DNA of 64,000 nt. Origin: Membranipora membranacea. Its lineage: Eukaryota; Bryozoa; Gymnolaemata; Cheilostomatida; Membraniporidae. Below, piece after piece: positions 42,001 through 55,321 of this stretch. Below the pieces are notes generated by a model, which saw nothing but the letters and a program-made list of their open reading frames with translations, ran no database searches and had not been told where the DNA came from. The translations under genes and the position numbers were made by a program. The DNA lies in the NCBI GenBank assembly GCA_914767715.1, contig OU612065.1:18042001-18106000 (forward strand), read 5' to 3'. The stretch's first letter is position 1; every line of letters begins with the position of its first letter.

Positions 42001-45000
42001 TACATGGCGAGTCAAAAGTTCCAGCAGAGTTCTTACCAATAATCCCACCAATCACAGTCAAAGGGTATCCAACTTTAAACAGAGAATCATTATATCAAAC
42101 ACAATACATGACATTCTATCAAACATCAAACACATTTTTAATAGAACCCTATTTGCCAAACAAAAATAGAGAAGGTTTCAGTGGTTATAGTAATGTGTAG
42201 ATTATGGACATTTATTGGACTCCCTGGCAGCATTCTCCCTGCTGGCAGTATTATCTTCAGTTCATATACATGTTGTGATCCTTGAATTATTGTCCTAGCT
42301 TAACTTGTAGTTACCCCCTCACAAAAAATTAGTGGACAACTCCCAATAATAAAAATTATGTTTAGGAGGCCATGATATACAAAGGGTGATGATATAGTAA
42401 GGTAGTTAGTAATAATTTATTTGAAATGAAAATAAAAAATAAAATAGACAGTTTACAAGAAATTTCATCAATGTAAACTGCTGTAAAAAAAACCCCAACA
42501 ATCAGCACGACTTTGAAAGATGAGAATTGTGTTTTAGTCGCCATAAAGAACTTGTACGATAAGTTTATCGATTTTTTGAACAAAGATGTCTATTTTCGAC
42601 TGAGTGCTAAAACATGGCAGTGTTGAGGAGCCACAAGTTTATTTTCCACACCCACATGCCCAGCAAGTTAATGATTCCACAAATGAGTGCTTTGCTTAAC
42701 TTGGTCATGTTAATAACTGACTCAGCACTGTTCAGTTTGCTAAGTTTAGCGTTTTATGATTGCGTTTGAATCCTGGAAATTCACACAAAGAAACCAGTGA
42801 CCTTTTATGCATTGCACCATCATGAAGCAGTGACCTTTCAGTCCGTGACACGATCTTTTACGGATTAAAATGTAGAGCACTAAACAGCCTGGTGGAGGAA
42901 ACGAAAGATAGGCTAGTTGCTAGAAAGCCGAGAAATCAATAAAGTTTGAATTTCATATTGGATTTCCTTTTTTGTCGCAATTTTTATGTTATATAAATTT
43001 TCAGTTTTCAAGCAACCCCAACTTCGAACATCTTTTAAGAGTTCTTAAAAATCACCTAAGCCACAATGAAGAATTCTACTTTCATATACGGCTTAGTGAA
43101 TAAATCCACAACGAAAAGAAACGTAGATATTAAACTTAAAATTAAATAGAATATTAATATTAAGTCTAAGAAACAGGTAACTCAACTTACTGACAAACCA
43201 GAAAGACATGAGGAACAAGATTGTAGTCCATGGCAGAGCCTGTGTGGACCCGTATCCCCATGCCACTGTGTTAACGACACTCCATACAATAAACAGCGGC
43301 ACTGTGGTAAATAAGAAAAATGTATAATAATAAAATAGTGTATAATAATGAAAAAAAAACAGTGCACAGTATGGATACAGCATGAAAAGTCAGGCCCCTG
43401 CTATAGAGCACTTTACAGCATTGTCTGACTGATTGGTAGCAACACAGTTACAGCTTTCTACATATCTTGTTGACCAAGAAAACTTTCAATGGATCAGTTC
43501 CAATTAAAGGGGAAGGATCCCAATGACTGTCCTGATATTCTGGATTGACATATTTAGTGGAGAAGATCATTATCCTTTTCTGTCTAAATTTATTTAAAAT
43601 AAACTCACGAGCAAACAGACAGGAAGTCAGGTTGATGTTCCACACCCAGTACTCTCCCTCCATCTTTTTGTACATGCCGGCAGCGACGTATCCGGCCACA
43701 CCTGTAAAGCAAGACAAATACAAGTGAACGCAAATGATTTGATCAACGTGAATCCTTTTCTCTTCCTTTTTTCCCAATTAATTGCTGTAATTTCTTTGGC
43801 ATGTTCTGTAAAGCATCTGACCTGGATGATCTGGTCTCCCTACATATGTCCCTGTATTTTTCTCTTGTCCTTCCTGTTGAGTCCTTTGCTAGAACCGCAA
43901 TACCAACGCATTAAGGCTGGGTAGATGTTAAAATACGATCATTTTCACCGTTTCAAGCATGTGCGAAAAGGAAAAGTCTTCCTCCTCTCCAGGAGCCTCA
44001 TTATTAAAGGTGTTGCTACGACCTCAACCGAGAAAATTGCCAAAGATAACACATGGGATTATCACGATCACATCGGTAAACAAGAATGAAAACGTCACAA
44101 AGAGAAGCGGTGGTAGAAAGCAGCAAAGGGAAGAGAAAGGTACAGCCGGAGGCATGCCCTGACCAACAGTGCTATTATCAAATGGTTTCCTTATTCCTAT
44201 TGGCACAGCATGTATATACAACGGGCTTCATTTAATATTGATCAAGGATTTAAACAGATGAGAAAATCCATGATCGTCAAAAACCTGAGATATGAGAGAA
44301 CATCAGTGAGAATGTCAATTTTTTCGATATATTATTCCATAACTAGATATCCTCAACTGAGCTGCTTTGCATCATTCTTGAGACACGGTATTTTCCAAAC
44401 AACTGCTATTTATTTGTTACCCGGACGCTGACAATGTGTTTCAATGTTGATCCATTTCAGTCTCAGATTTGGAGGAGTCATAATTTAATTTTTCAAACTG
44501 TGAGAGATTTTTACGACAAATTCACTCACAATTCGTAGCCCTCTACTTTATGACCGTGTCATCTTTCTACTTATTTCACTACAGTATATTACTCATTACT
44601 TTATTTCTAGTGCAGTAATTACCTATCCTAGTAAGAACTTGTTGCACACTAGCTATAAAGTGACTTTCCAGCTGATTAGGGCTGAGATCCGGCGCGTTCA
44701 GGTCAAACACCAGGACAGCGTCCTGGTGTTTGACAGCGTCCTGGTGTTTGACCTGAACGCGCCGGATCTCAGCCCTAATCAGCTGGAAAGTCACTTTATA
44801 GCTAGTGTGCAACAAGTTCTTACTAGGATAGGTAATTCCATTAATCTCATCAAGCGTACTTCTATGGTATCCATAGCATAACATCGAGTCTAATTGTTGG
44901 TTGCAATCCATCCCAGCTATCCGCAGTGATCTTAATCAAGGTATCAATTCCATCAACTACTTACATAACAATAAGGTATACACCCAAATCAGAATCTCTC

Positions 45001-48000
45001 AATCACACTGACATCTCATTGATGTTCATTTACAGACATCGCATAACAGATTTATTCTCGCCACATATTTCTCTGGTAATTATTATTTGTATCTCAGTAT
45101 AATTTCTTACATTCTCCAAATCAAAATCTTAGCATTGGACTACGTTGAACCATCAAACTGACATGAATTGCTTATTCACGTTGAAAATTATGCTAAAAAA
45201 TTTACACAGGCATTATTAAAATTAACTTTTTGGATTGCCAAGGCCAGGGTAATCTATCACATACGCTCTTTGACAGCTCTCAACCTTCACTCTCTGTCGT
45301 GGCTAAGTAATCCTTAAAAAATCTACGTAAAAATGTTAATCATATTCCTTTGGCCTCAAACACAACAAATATATCAGGTGGTGCCCTTGAGTCTACTCTT
45401 CTGTAGAACACTTATAAACTTCCCTTTGTGGACAGTGGATCCTGAAACGCTAAACCACCCTCCCTCAACAAACATTTTTGCGGAATAGCAAATACAGTAA
45501 AAAAAAAATCCCGCCTTATCTTTTGGTCGGCTAAAGATCTGAAAACTATAAGACCTCCCTAGCCCTAAGGCCGTTTTGGCTTGTTTTGACTCTGACTTGC
45601 ACATTTTGTTGGGCCTATCTGTGTGAATGCGTAACTGCCAGTTATGTTCATTGAACTGTCGGTCGAAAACTCTGGAATGACACAATACTAGCACTAGCAG
45701 AGTAGACCACAAGCAGTGGGCGGTGCATTTCGTGCCAATATCCATGCCATTGCCCGATGAGGATGGGGGGGGGGGGGGGGGGTAAAAGCAGTAATTTGTA
45801 AAATCATTAAGGGCCGTGACTAAGTCAATATTCATGCAGGCAGGATTTTAGCTCACCATGTATATCAATGTCACAGTCAAGGTTATTGAAAGTGAGATGA
45901 TGACAGTATTACTTACATGATGTAAATGCGTACAGAACAATAGCGGCTGTGTTCAGCTGTCCATGTTTGTGGACGTTAAATGTACCAAGCAGTGCCAGCA
46001 AGAGACATCCAGTTGCAACAGTTAAAAACTGAGAGCCAACACCTGAAACAGAGGAATACTACCATTGCACATGGACATCTAAGGTTAAACAGCTTTACAC
46101 CATGTAAGTCATCATTTCGTGACAAGAAACTTCTATATAACTTAGTAGCCAAGTTGACTGTTCGGGGCGTTCCATTCTGCTGACATATACCCGCACTATA
46201 TCATGAGGTAATGAGCTACACCAAACCTCTATGGCTTCCCGAGGATCGTTCAGACTCCAGTCAGTCAACTTCTCTTACATATCAGTATTAAGCAATGTTT
46301 ATAGCACTTACCTTATATAACCTAGAGAATATATAATATATGTTACTTGTCGCATAGTCATACACATTCTATTGGCAGTATTATTAGTTCAAATCAGCAA
46401 CAGTGCTGCGTTGAATTGAAACATCTTTAACATATACATCAGGTTTAATTAATTGAAATTCGATATGATATGAGTCGATACAAAACTGATTCTGGATATT
46501 ATTCTTTAGATGATTCGGCTAAAAAAATACACTAATTATAGTTTGTCTATAAAATATTTCAACTCCCTTTTTATAATAAAATAAAATAATAAATTCATGA
46601 GTGACCCATGACTACTTTCACTATTTAATTTTTTTCCGACCATTCGAGCAACGTGACTGCTGGAATTTTCTAGCGCGCAACAATCAGTTTCAAGTTCAAT
46701 GATTGGTAAGCTAAACCTGTTTTGCATTTAGATAAATTGAATAAACTAAACAATATCAATGAATTCAATAATAAATATAATAATGATAATTCATAAACAG
46801 CTAAAAAAATTACTACAAATTATGGTTTCATATTTACCGAGCACAGCACAGAATAGACTTTTCTGTTTTGGGAATCTGAAGACATCAGTGTGGATAATCT
46901 TCCACCCATTATCCTCTACATCTTGCTCATCAATGTCAAGGTCGTCATTATAGCGCGCAAAGTCATTTTTCAATACTCGAGACTATAAAAAAAGGACTCT
47001 ATCAGAACATACATTCTTACATTATAATCTAATAACAAAATGTCATGCAAGCAGGTAAGAATGTCAAGGAGATCGATATTACTCAGAGGGCCCAAAGAAT
47101 CCAATTTAGTGACTTTCCATACTTATGAAAGTTAAATGTGTGATAACGAGAACAGCTCAATACCTGGACTGGACAACGCTGACCCTGAAATCTTGTCGCT
47201 GTGCTCACACGATCGAACAATGATTTGCAATTTCAGATGGTTAGTAAAAGGAAACGACAGAATCCCTGAGGCATATGTGCTTTATGTTTTTTCCTGGAAG
47301 AGAGAGGGGGTGGATGCATGGAAATGTTTGTCCCCTGTCCGATTTCGATTACATGCAAAGTGTTAGATTGAAATACATAAAAAAATGGGTGACATTTTGG
47401 GTTTTTCTACAGTTATAAATAGTTTAGGTCAAGCTATACAGAGTCAAAGAATGATATGGATATGGGAAAATGGTAATTATATTTAACCTAAACACATTTG
47501 TACGACTAAAGTTTTTTTGCATGGGTGTGTAAAATAGATTCCCCTACCTCACTCGAGTGCCATTCAAAATATTGCATTACTTTTATATATTTTATCTGTT
47601 ATTATCTACTCTCATAATCTGATTTTTTATTTACCACCAAGCCTTTTTGTGGGTCTATGATCGCCAATGGAAAAACCCAAGCAAAAATTCTCAATTCAAT
47701 AAGATAATATTTTTAAAATAGACATGGCTTGTCTGAATTTAATCATCATCCATGGCCGTCACTCTTATACAATGCAGAGAGTATTAAAGATTTAGAAAGA
47801 ATAATAATAGGGTGAGTAGTTCAAATCATGAGTAAATTTGAAATTGCCCACCCCTGGCTAACTCTTATAACATAAATTTCCCTCGCCGGGCGGCCGTGGG
47901 GCGAGGGGCAAATGTCTGGGGGCTCAGACTAGGCTACAATGTATATTATGAAACCATGCCTAAAGATTTTTTGTTATCACAATGATCCAATAATCGAAAC

Positions 48001-51000
48001 ACAGCCTTTCACACCTATGTCCAGATTTTCCGTTCATTTGCATGCCAGTGAGTGGTATCTGAGATACTGGAAAGTGCACCACCCTTGGTAATTTCCATCG
48101 TTGCGTAAACAAGAGGTCATTGAGATCATATCTCTTCACAATTTCGTTTTTTTTCCATCATTATTTCCATGTAAACATATTACGCCAGTCACAAATTCTA
48201 TTCTCCCAAGAAAAATTCCTGAGCCAGCCTGAAGCCAAAAAATCTCTTTTCCCTGTATACGTGCCGCTCTTGAAAAAGCTCTTTGGTCCCATTTTTCCAA
48301 CTATTCATGGCCAATGAAGAGTCGGATCGACATAAGATTTAACAGCTAGGTTTTTTGACTGTCCCGGTCTCACCTCAATTTGACAAGGGGACGTATATCA
48401 CTGACCATAATGAACACAAACTGCATTTTGTAAAGGTCATTAAAAGTTCTAAAATCAATATCAGCCAGAGTAAAGGGGATAGGCTAGTACAGGGAACTCA
48501 ACTAAATAAACTAAATTATCAGAGATGCAGAATGTCTGACACCTGATTGGTTATAACGTGACAAGAAATATCTCTAATATAAGCAAGTTCCAGCAAATGA
48601 GGTTAAGATATTTTCTATATAATTTTCACTCGGATTTTGTTGTACAAAGCTGTGGAATAGATGGGTTTTGGAATTCTACTTGAAAGGGATAGGTGCTTGT
48701 TGATGCATGTAACGGCTACAACCGAATTTCAATATAATCTGATTTACCAGGTCCCAAGTTCGGTAAAACTAAGCGGGTCATGAGCCACGAGTCAAAGAAT
48801 TTTGACCTTGTGCAGAACTGTAGTTATGACTCCGGCATGAGTCACCAAGTCCGGTTGACTCAAGGAGGAAAGTTCCTCCTTGAGTCAACTGACCTACGTA
48901 GGTCCCGGGTCATAACACGAGTCCAGAAAGTCTGATGACATACCAATATGATGATTACAAATCCGACCAAAAGGACGACCAGCACCATTGAGTTGATCAC
49001 AGACAACCAGTGGATCTGTAATACAATATTCAAAAATAGTATTTGATTCAATGGTAACAATAATAATAATAATTATAACTGTGATATATAAACATAACAA
49101 AAGTGAAATTCTGAATAAAGAATTATTACCGGGAATTACGACATAGCCAGAGAAGCCTGATGGGCAGCTTTGCTAATAGAGGCCAGCGTTCTCAAATGTG
49201 ACCAAGGTTTATACAGAGGTTGTCACAGCCTTCAAGTTTGACTTAGCCATTCAAATAGGTCCTGCGGCTTATTCTGCTAGGGAATAATATACCCTATAAA
49301 TTGTCATGATTGTGTCAGTCTCAATAGCTGAGAAATATTATTTTATTATAATTCTCTTACCTCCAATGTTTTGGGAAAGAAAGTAGACTTTTTAACGAAT
49401 GTCGCTCTGTCCTTGACTGTCAATCTGAGGCAAATATAAGATAAAATAGGTTATAACGTTACATACATTATAAACATATATTTCACGCTTGGTATGTGTT
49501 CCCAATGCCACCAAAAATGTTATGCTAAAATTGAAAATTTCCGAATGAGGTGAGTTTGCAAGTAAGTGTGTGTATCTTAACCAGTTTGTATAAGGATGCA
49601 ATTTACTGAATTTAATATAGAGTCTGATTTAGTAAATTGATAAAATATCATAAAATTATTATCTGTATAATTATGACACAAACATTCCATAGTTATTTTT
49701 CTTGACTGTGAATATTTTACTGTACATTGCCCGTGCCAGCTCAGTGAATAGATTGATACTCACTTAGTCTCTTTCCATGATACCGAATATGTGAAAGTGA
49801 TCATAACGTTTGGGTTCTCATCCGTGAGGTCCACCACCTGGTCGTCTGATGTTGTCACGTTTGCAAATATCACCTACAACACACACAAAAATAACACATT
49901 TACACAGTTCAATAACAAGAACTCCGATCCTACCACAAATCTGATCTTGATGACAGGTTAGAAGAGATAAAACAGGGCGAGTATGTTTATTTTTCATTTT
50001 CATCAAAGCACCAGGCGTGAAAAACATGTATATTCTTTTATTTTCTTTCACTAACATTAAGTAACCGCTACGAAACCAATAAAATAATTTAGGAGTCTTG
50101 CAGTACAGCAGTAACCTTCTCACATGGCTATCTTACAAAACAAAACAAGTAGCCGCATGATAGGATAGCAGAGGTGTAGGGCTGTCGGAGCAGCAGAGGT
50201 GTAGGGCTGTAGGAGCAGCAGAGGTGTAGGGCTGTAGGAGCAGCAGAGGTGTAGGGCTGTAGGAGCAGCAGAGGTGTAGGGCTGTCGGAGCAGCAGAGGT
50301 GTAGGGCTGTAGGAGCAGCAGAGGTGTAGGGCTGTAGGAGCAGCAGAGGTGTAGGGCTGTAGGAGCAGCAGAGGTGTAGGGCTGTAGGAGCAGCAGAGGT
50401 GTAGGGCTGTAGGAGCAGCAGAGTAGACCACTGCATTTAATTTGAGTAAGCCAATAAGTTACATTAAAACCACTTATAGTAATGACCTTACTAAATACTA
50501 TGATTAGGGTTCATTTACGAACATGTTCAACATTAGTCCTGACTTCATGCAAAGTTCTAGTTTTGGCTTGAGAGACAGCTGTGGGAGAAGACTGTCACGA
50601 TGAGAGAACCTGGTCACAGGGTGTGAGCTAACCAGTCACTGCACCTTCGGTCATGAACGGACAACTGCCTCAATTAAACAGAGTGAAGACTGACATCTGG
50701 GGACTAATGAAGGTCAGAATTAAACCGATTAGGTGATATCGTAATCACGTGTATATTCCGGAACGGAAGGCCATGCATTATATCATGTAGCCTGTGTATC
50801 TTAATTTGAAATTTGATGTGACTACTTAATCTATAATGATTTTGGCACTGTTAGGTACTTAGGATAAGTTGACTCGCGCAATCATTGATACACATCTTTA
50901 GGTAGTTGTTGATCAATCCTTGGGTCAACAAAAACCATGTAATCATTCTATTAGGTGACATCAGCAGGGAGAATGGTGACATGGACAGAGAACTATAGGT

Positions 51001-54000
51001 GACTGTGCAGCCCAGCCAGGTGTATATCCATATACAAAGCTGATTCGACCAAGGATTAACAGGTTACTCCTGTTACTGCTTGATTCAACATCACATTTCG
51101 GTGACGTTTAGCTGTACTTACATTGTCACCATTATACTGGAAGGAGAAGTGTAAGTGTGTATACAAAGACATCTTGTGTACATGCGGGAATATGCCTTCC
51201 TCATCAAGTCTTCCAATAAATCCACGTACTGGTAGATCATCTAAAAAGTCAGGATGTATTAAAAGTAATTTTTGTATTTGTATTTTTGTATCATAACAAA
51301 ACCCATTGCAAGCGATTAGAAAATGCCGCCATCATAGCTCCCCCTACCCCCTACACATTTGTATATTGTTGGAAAGCTGCCGAGCTAGTGAATGAATTGG
51401 ACTTGGGCGCTGTATATCCCTTTTCCCTGCATTTGGTACTATAGAAATACGATAGGAATTAGCAGTTTATTCAGTTCAGCATTCAGTTGAGCCAAATTGA
51501 AACATGGTGGCAAAATATGTCAGTTTTTTTCTGTGTGCTCAATGGTTATTTTAGGTACCTTCATATATTACTTCCAAAAATTCCTATTTGTGGCTCAACA
51601 AGGGACCTTTTGGTAGCGTGTTGAGCGATATGTAAAAATTATACAAAATGCATCTGGTCAAAACTGATAATGATATGTATATTATATATTTATATGTTAG
51701 CTAGATTAATGAAGATTGGTATTATTGGTATGTATCATTTCATAAGTATATTATAGGAAGGTACCCAATATGATTGACTCCAAAACACCTGTGGTCTGCA
51801 GTATATTATTCTTAAATTGATTTTTCTATTCACCAAAAGCAAGCATATTATGGCAATACGCAAAAATTCTTATTCGTCTTATGATCTCATCCGTCATCTG
51901 CATTGGTAACAACATTGACTACCTCGTATCTTCAATCAAGTCACACATTGTGGTCATGGAGTAAATCTGTATCCTTACTTTGTGATCATATTGTGTAGTT
52001 GGTGAGATCAAATCAATCTTTCGACAAGCGAATTACATGCAGTGGCATGGCAGCTTTCATCATAATTTGTTTATATTAGGATCAATCAATGACCGGCCTC
52101 AATGGGCTTCCTAACACCTCCCATTAGTCACTCATTGCATTTCCCTGTAATTTTTACCAGGCCCTGCTTACAGAGTAGGACTCCGACCTAATGGGGAGCC
52201 ATATCCTTATAATGTCATCTCTCCCACATACATATGACCTGTAACAACTTCCTAAATGACCATCGCTGACAGTGTAGGATGTGCTGTCGTACTCACACCA
52301 TTAGTCAGCAGTATAGAAATAATCATACAAAGTACCTAGCTGTGTCCACAGTTTGATGGTTACTGACCTCTCTTCCCAGTTAGCAGGAACATGAGCTTGC
52401 CTGTAAGTTTCCACTCTACCTACGTCTTCTTTCACTTACCTATGACAAACTCAAAGTAATAGAGGTCTTCAATGGCTTCTTTTATCTCTTCAAGATCTTC
52501 AGCGCCATATTTTTTCTCACACAACTTCTTATGTTGCACATCCTCTGAAAATAAGTAAAGATGAATAGTGACTAATCGCACTGTTATATTATGCAAGGTT
52601 TGAGATAGAAGACATTTTTGTCTACTGCACAGTAGAAGTCAGATTTGCTAATGGGCTTCGATGATACTTCAAAGATTGAAGAGATCACTCAAGCCCTTTT
52701 TGTGACTTGATGGGTGCAATGAAGTATTATGTAGTTCAACTGTGCGGTAGACTTAAAAATTCTTTCATGTTACCATTACGGATCACATCTCACTGCGATA
52801 TGAAAAAATAAATAAGAAATACATCACCAGGTACCTTTGAATTTTATATCATATAGTGATTCAGCCATCCTGTCTCCATCCAAAACTTCTCCCAGAGTAA
52901 GCACCTTGTGCTTGATCTGTAAAACAATGTGAACACAAGGTCTTAACATGCAAGGATTTGGGGCTAGCTCAGTGACTAGTTGGATTAGTAGAATAGCACA
53001 TAACACATCTTAAATCAGAAATATTCCTATGGTACAGTGCCAACTTTGTTTTCATCAACTTACATATGCATACATACAAATTCTAACATGTCAGTGCATA
53101 ATCATAATTGAAGGGATTTTCCAACGGTAGGCCTATCAGTTAAACACTTAGTAAATATTATTAGTTATAGTCAGCCGTTACCTAAGATAAAGTTATGTCA
53201 GATTTGCATAGTAAAAAATTTCAATGCTCTGCTTGGCATGAATTATTGATGGTGGAAAGAGTGCCTCCTATAAGTTAAGGTAAATCTCATTCCCTACATT
53301 AGGATGTTGCTATATCGGGAGGTTTGGGACTTAGCGCTTTCCTTTGCATGATTGGTAGAATTATAGGAACTGGACCATTCATGTCGTTCCGGCTTAGAAA
53401 ATTGTGCAAGATTGAGAGTCAATCACTTTAGAGTCTTGCAAATTCACTTACCTTCTCCGGGGTGCAGACAGGAATCTCATAGTAATGATATGTCTCATGT
53501 ACATTGAAGTATGGACCAACTTTGTTGACATAAACATCTACCTAAAAGACAGAAACGTAATGTGATAGCGCTTGCAGTTAAGGTCAGCTAAAGAGAATGG
53601 TATATCCTCAGCAGGCTCAGCAATCTGAATATTTAAATGATTAGCACTCTTTTTTTACGATCTCTGATTAAATTTTAACAGAAACCGGTGGTTGCACACA
53701 TGTTATGCGGGATGCATTCATTTCAAAGGAAGTCTATAAATATTGGTCAAACTGTGGTGAGACAAGTAGCCTATTTTGACCAATTCATACCACATCCATT
53801 TGCGTCATAGGCTTAGCCATAGCCAATAGGCTTTTTCTGCTATAAAGCACATGATTTATCTTTCTACTAGGCCCAGGTTATAGAAAATGGGTGTGCAGGA
53901 AGAATGGTATGGAGCTAGAATGTACGCTTATGAGGCCAAAATTCATGGAATCAAACCATTGTTTTCTGTTTTGGTATGTTACTTAGCTCCCACCTGTTCT

Positions 54001-55144
54001 GTCCATAGGCATCTGGCGTTACAAGCATGTATAATTTGCCATCATGGCCATCATGCATGCCTATTACTCCAGATGCCTATGATTCTGTCCGTGAATTTTC
54101 AAATTCTCCTTCTCTGGTATCAAGTTAGGTTTATGTCCTTGCAAGAAGATGACATATATTATGATGGTAGAGGATAGGGGTTTGACTGCTTGCAAGGCCC
54201 CTAGGCCATGATACAGCAACCCTGTAAAAGTGACTGTCACTCAGTTAATAGGCCTAGTGATGCTTTTTCTTTTTGAAGCTAAGTTGGGTATAGGTTCTAG
54301 TTTCAAACTGGGATATCTGATCATCATTATCATAGTCCTTCATCATCAGATTCAGTGTGTTATTGGTCTGGATTGTGGATTTTTTTTTCCTAATCCTTGC
54401 ATCAAACTGTGTAACCATGTTTACACGTGAGCTTATGTAGTGTGATAATCCTATATGTTCAATAGGTAATGCAATGGTGACTCACATTCTGACAGCATCC
54501 TTCCACTCATGTTACCCCCGATGTCATAACACTGGTTTAATATCCTATATGCCTCGAACTCACTGAGTGAGCGATACCTGCTAGGGGACTCGCTTTCAGA
54601 TCGCTTAGTCACTTGATGGAACTATATACATTCTGAGTGAGCGATTTGGGAGAGATTCGCTCTAATTGAAACACCAAGTGAGTGATAATTTTGAGCGATG
54701 TGATAGTGATGTGATAACTTGCTTTAGTAAAGGATCACTCTTTCTAATTGAAAGACCCCCCTGGCTCCTACTCCTAGGATTAATTGGGAAGTAAGTAAGT
54801 GGGTTTCATTGAAGTCCAGTATCAGAACAAACTTTCTGACTAGCCTTTATGACCACTCCAGCCAATATAATAAATGAAAGATCTAATGGTTTATGATGAA
54901 TTGAAGAAGGATCATAGTGACAGTGAGAAGCAGAGATGAGAATGTAAGATAAGGGTCAGAGTTGTACGCATTTTTTAGCACTTTTAAACTGGGTTACTGC
55001 CTAAAGCATTAGACATCTAAAACAAAAATGCTCCCAGTAGTATTTTGGACAGCTCACCTGTTCACCATCTTTGTATGCAGTTGATGTATGTGTACATTTA
55101 ATCAAGAAAAGCAAAAGACAAATTGAGTTCCTAAACGTAGCCAT
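39083..55144 (-). CDS. TM9SF1: TM9SF1: transmembrane 9 superfamily member 1
   Basis: Nonaspanin of the Golgi/endosomal membranes, implicated in membrane-protein sorting and autophagy. Fifteen exons in order: 55144-55058, 53541-53452, 52916-52835, 52544-52440, 51240-51122, 49873-49764, 49424-49361, 49015-48944, 46982-46838, 46042-45917, 43701-43609, 43301-43191, 42072-41910, 41301-41110, 39284-39083. The total is 1761 nt, or 586 residues (human about 606). A signal peptide occupies about residues 1-24. The luminal domain includes [23 protein letters not shown] and LYYFEFV. The first membrane helix is encoded by exon 8 (about 220-243), followed by [15 protein letters not shown] and eight more hydrophobic segments. 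The C-terminus [12 protein letters not shown] carries the KxD-type retention motif and the -KMD end typical of TM9SF1. All exon phases agree. Introns 5, 8 and 10 carry a minisatellite, a palindrome and a 100-bp inverted repeat. Confidence 0.95.
40052..40095. repeat. 30-bp perfect palindrome with 7-bp flanking direct repeat
   Basis: CACAGAGTAAGGATA and its exact reverse complement abut with no spacer at 40059-40088. TTAATAT lies immediately on each side (40052-40058 and 40089-40095). It is in the last TM9SF1 intron. Confidence 0.7.
44617..44837. repeat. Perfect 100-bp inverted repeat
   Basis: Arms 44617-44716 and 44738-44837 are exact reverse complements over all 100 bases by my reading. They are separated by 21 bp. 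Part of that spacer plus the start of the right arm forms an 18-bp tandem duplication (AGCGTCCTGGTGTTTGAC twice). It lies in the TM9SF1 intron between exons 46042-45917 and 43701-43609. No flanking duplication is visible and no gene is encoded; the open frames here are by-products of the symmetry. Confidence 0.93.
45765..45782 (+). repeat. Poly-G run
   Basis: 18 consecutive G in a TM9SF1 intron. It could form a G-quadruplex, and the length is likely unreliable in sequencing. Confidence 0.9.
48838..48904. repeat. Palindrome cluster with three AP-1-type heptamers
   Basis: A 17+2+17 bp perfect palindrome is at 48854-48889 (arm GTTGACTCAAGGAGGAA, spacer AG). It is followed at once by the 14-bp palindrome GACCTACGTAGGTC (48891-48904). 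TGAGTCA is at 48838-48844 and 48881-48887, and TGACTCA at 48856-48862. It is in a TM9SF1 intron just 5' (on the plus strand) of exon 49015-48944. Confidence 0.8.
50168..50417 (+). repeat. 25-bp minisatellite, 10 units
   Basis: Ten tandem units of GCAGAGGTGTAGGGCTGTAGGAGCA, followed by a partial unit. Only units 1 and 5 differ (CGG for AGG). It lies in the TM9SF1 intron between exons 51240-51122 and 49873-49764. Because 25 is not a multiple of 3, open frames through it repeat every 25 residues; they are not genes. Confidence 0.95.
51057..51075. repeat. Small hairpin
   Basis: TAACAGG, loop TTACT, CCTGTTA. The context ACCAAGGATTAACAGG resembles ACCAAGGAGTAACAGG at the 36052-36100 hairpin. Intronic in TM9SF1. 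Confidence 0.5.
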
Positions 55145-55206
55145 AGTGTTCCCTGGCAGCAGCAAACCTCAGTGAGTATCTACAGCAGTGTGTTAAAACT
55201 TTCCTG

Positions 55207-55241
55207 ATTGGTCAAAATATTAGGAAAGGATATTTCATTGG
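55207..55241 (-). promoter_or_regulatory. Two CCAAT boxes upstream of TM9SF1
   Basis: CCAAT on the minus strand at 55211-55207 (as GACCAATCAGG) and again at 55241-55237 (as GCCCAATG). They are about 65 and 95 nt upstream of the start codon and 30 bp apart. Two CCAAT boxes at this spacing are common in TATA-less housekeeping promoters (NF-Y). Confidence 0.45.
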
Positions 55242-55321
55242 GCAACTTGATTGCCATATTTTCTATTTATTATTATCCCCTCAAGCACAACATGGGCAGA
55301 CAACTATTATGGAGGCACCAC

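Noticed and set aside
44579-44911. Open reading frames of 80-110 codons on both strands over the 44.6-44.9 kb region
   Set aside because: They are produced by the perfect inverted repeat: both strands read the same peptide. No similarity to a known family and no splice context.
45374-45835. 153-codon minus-strand ORF, the longest outside recognised genes and the LINE
   Set aside because: It reads through a poly-G tract (giving poly-Pro) within a TM9SF1 intron and has no recognisable domain.
50120-50436. Two 100-codon Leu/Ser/Pro-rich repeat ORFs on the minus strand
   Set aside because: They are frame shadows of the 25-bp minisatellite, which cycles through all three frames, inside a TM9SF1 intron.
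54560-54760. Repeated GAGTGAGCGAT and GTGAT words near 54.6-54.7 kb
   Set aside because: Low-order repetition without a consistent unit; in the first TM9SF1 intron, and not clearly a tandem array or regulatory cluster.
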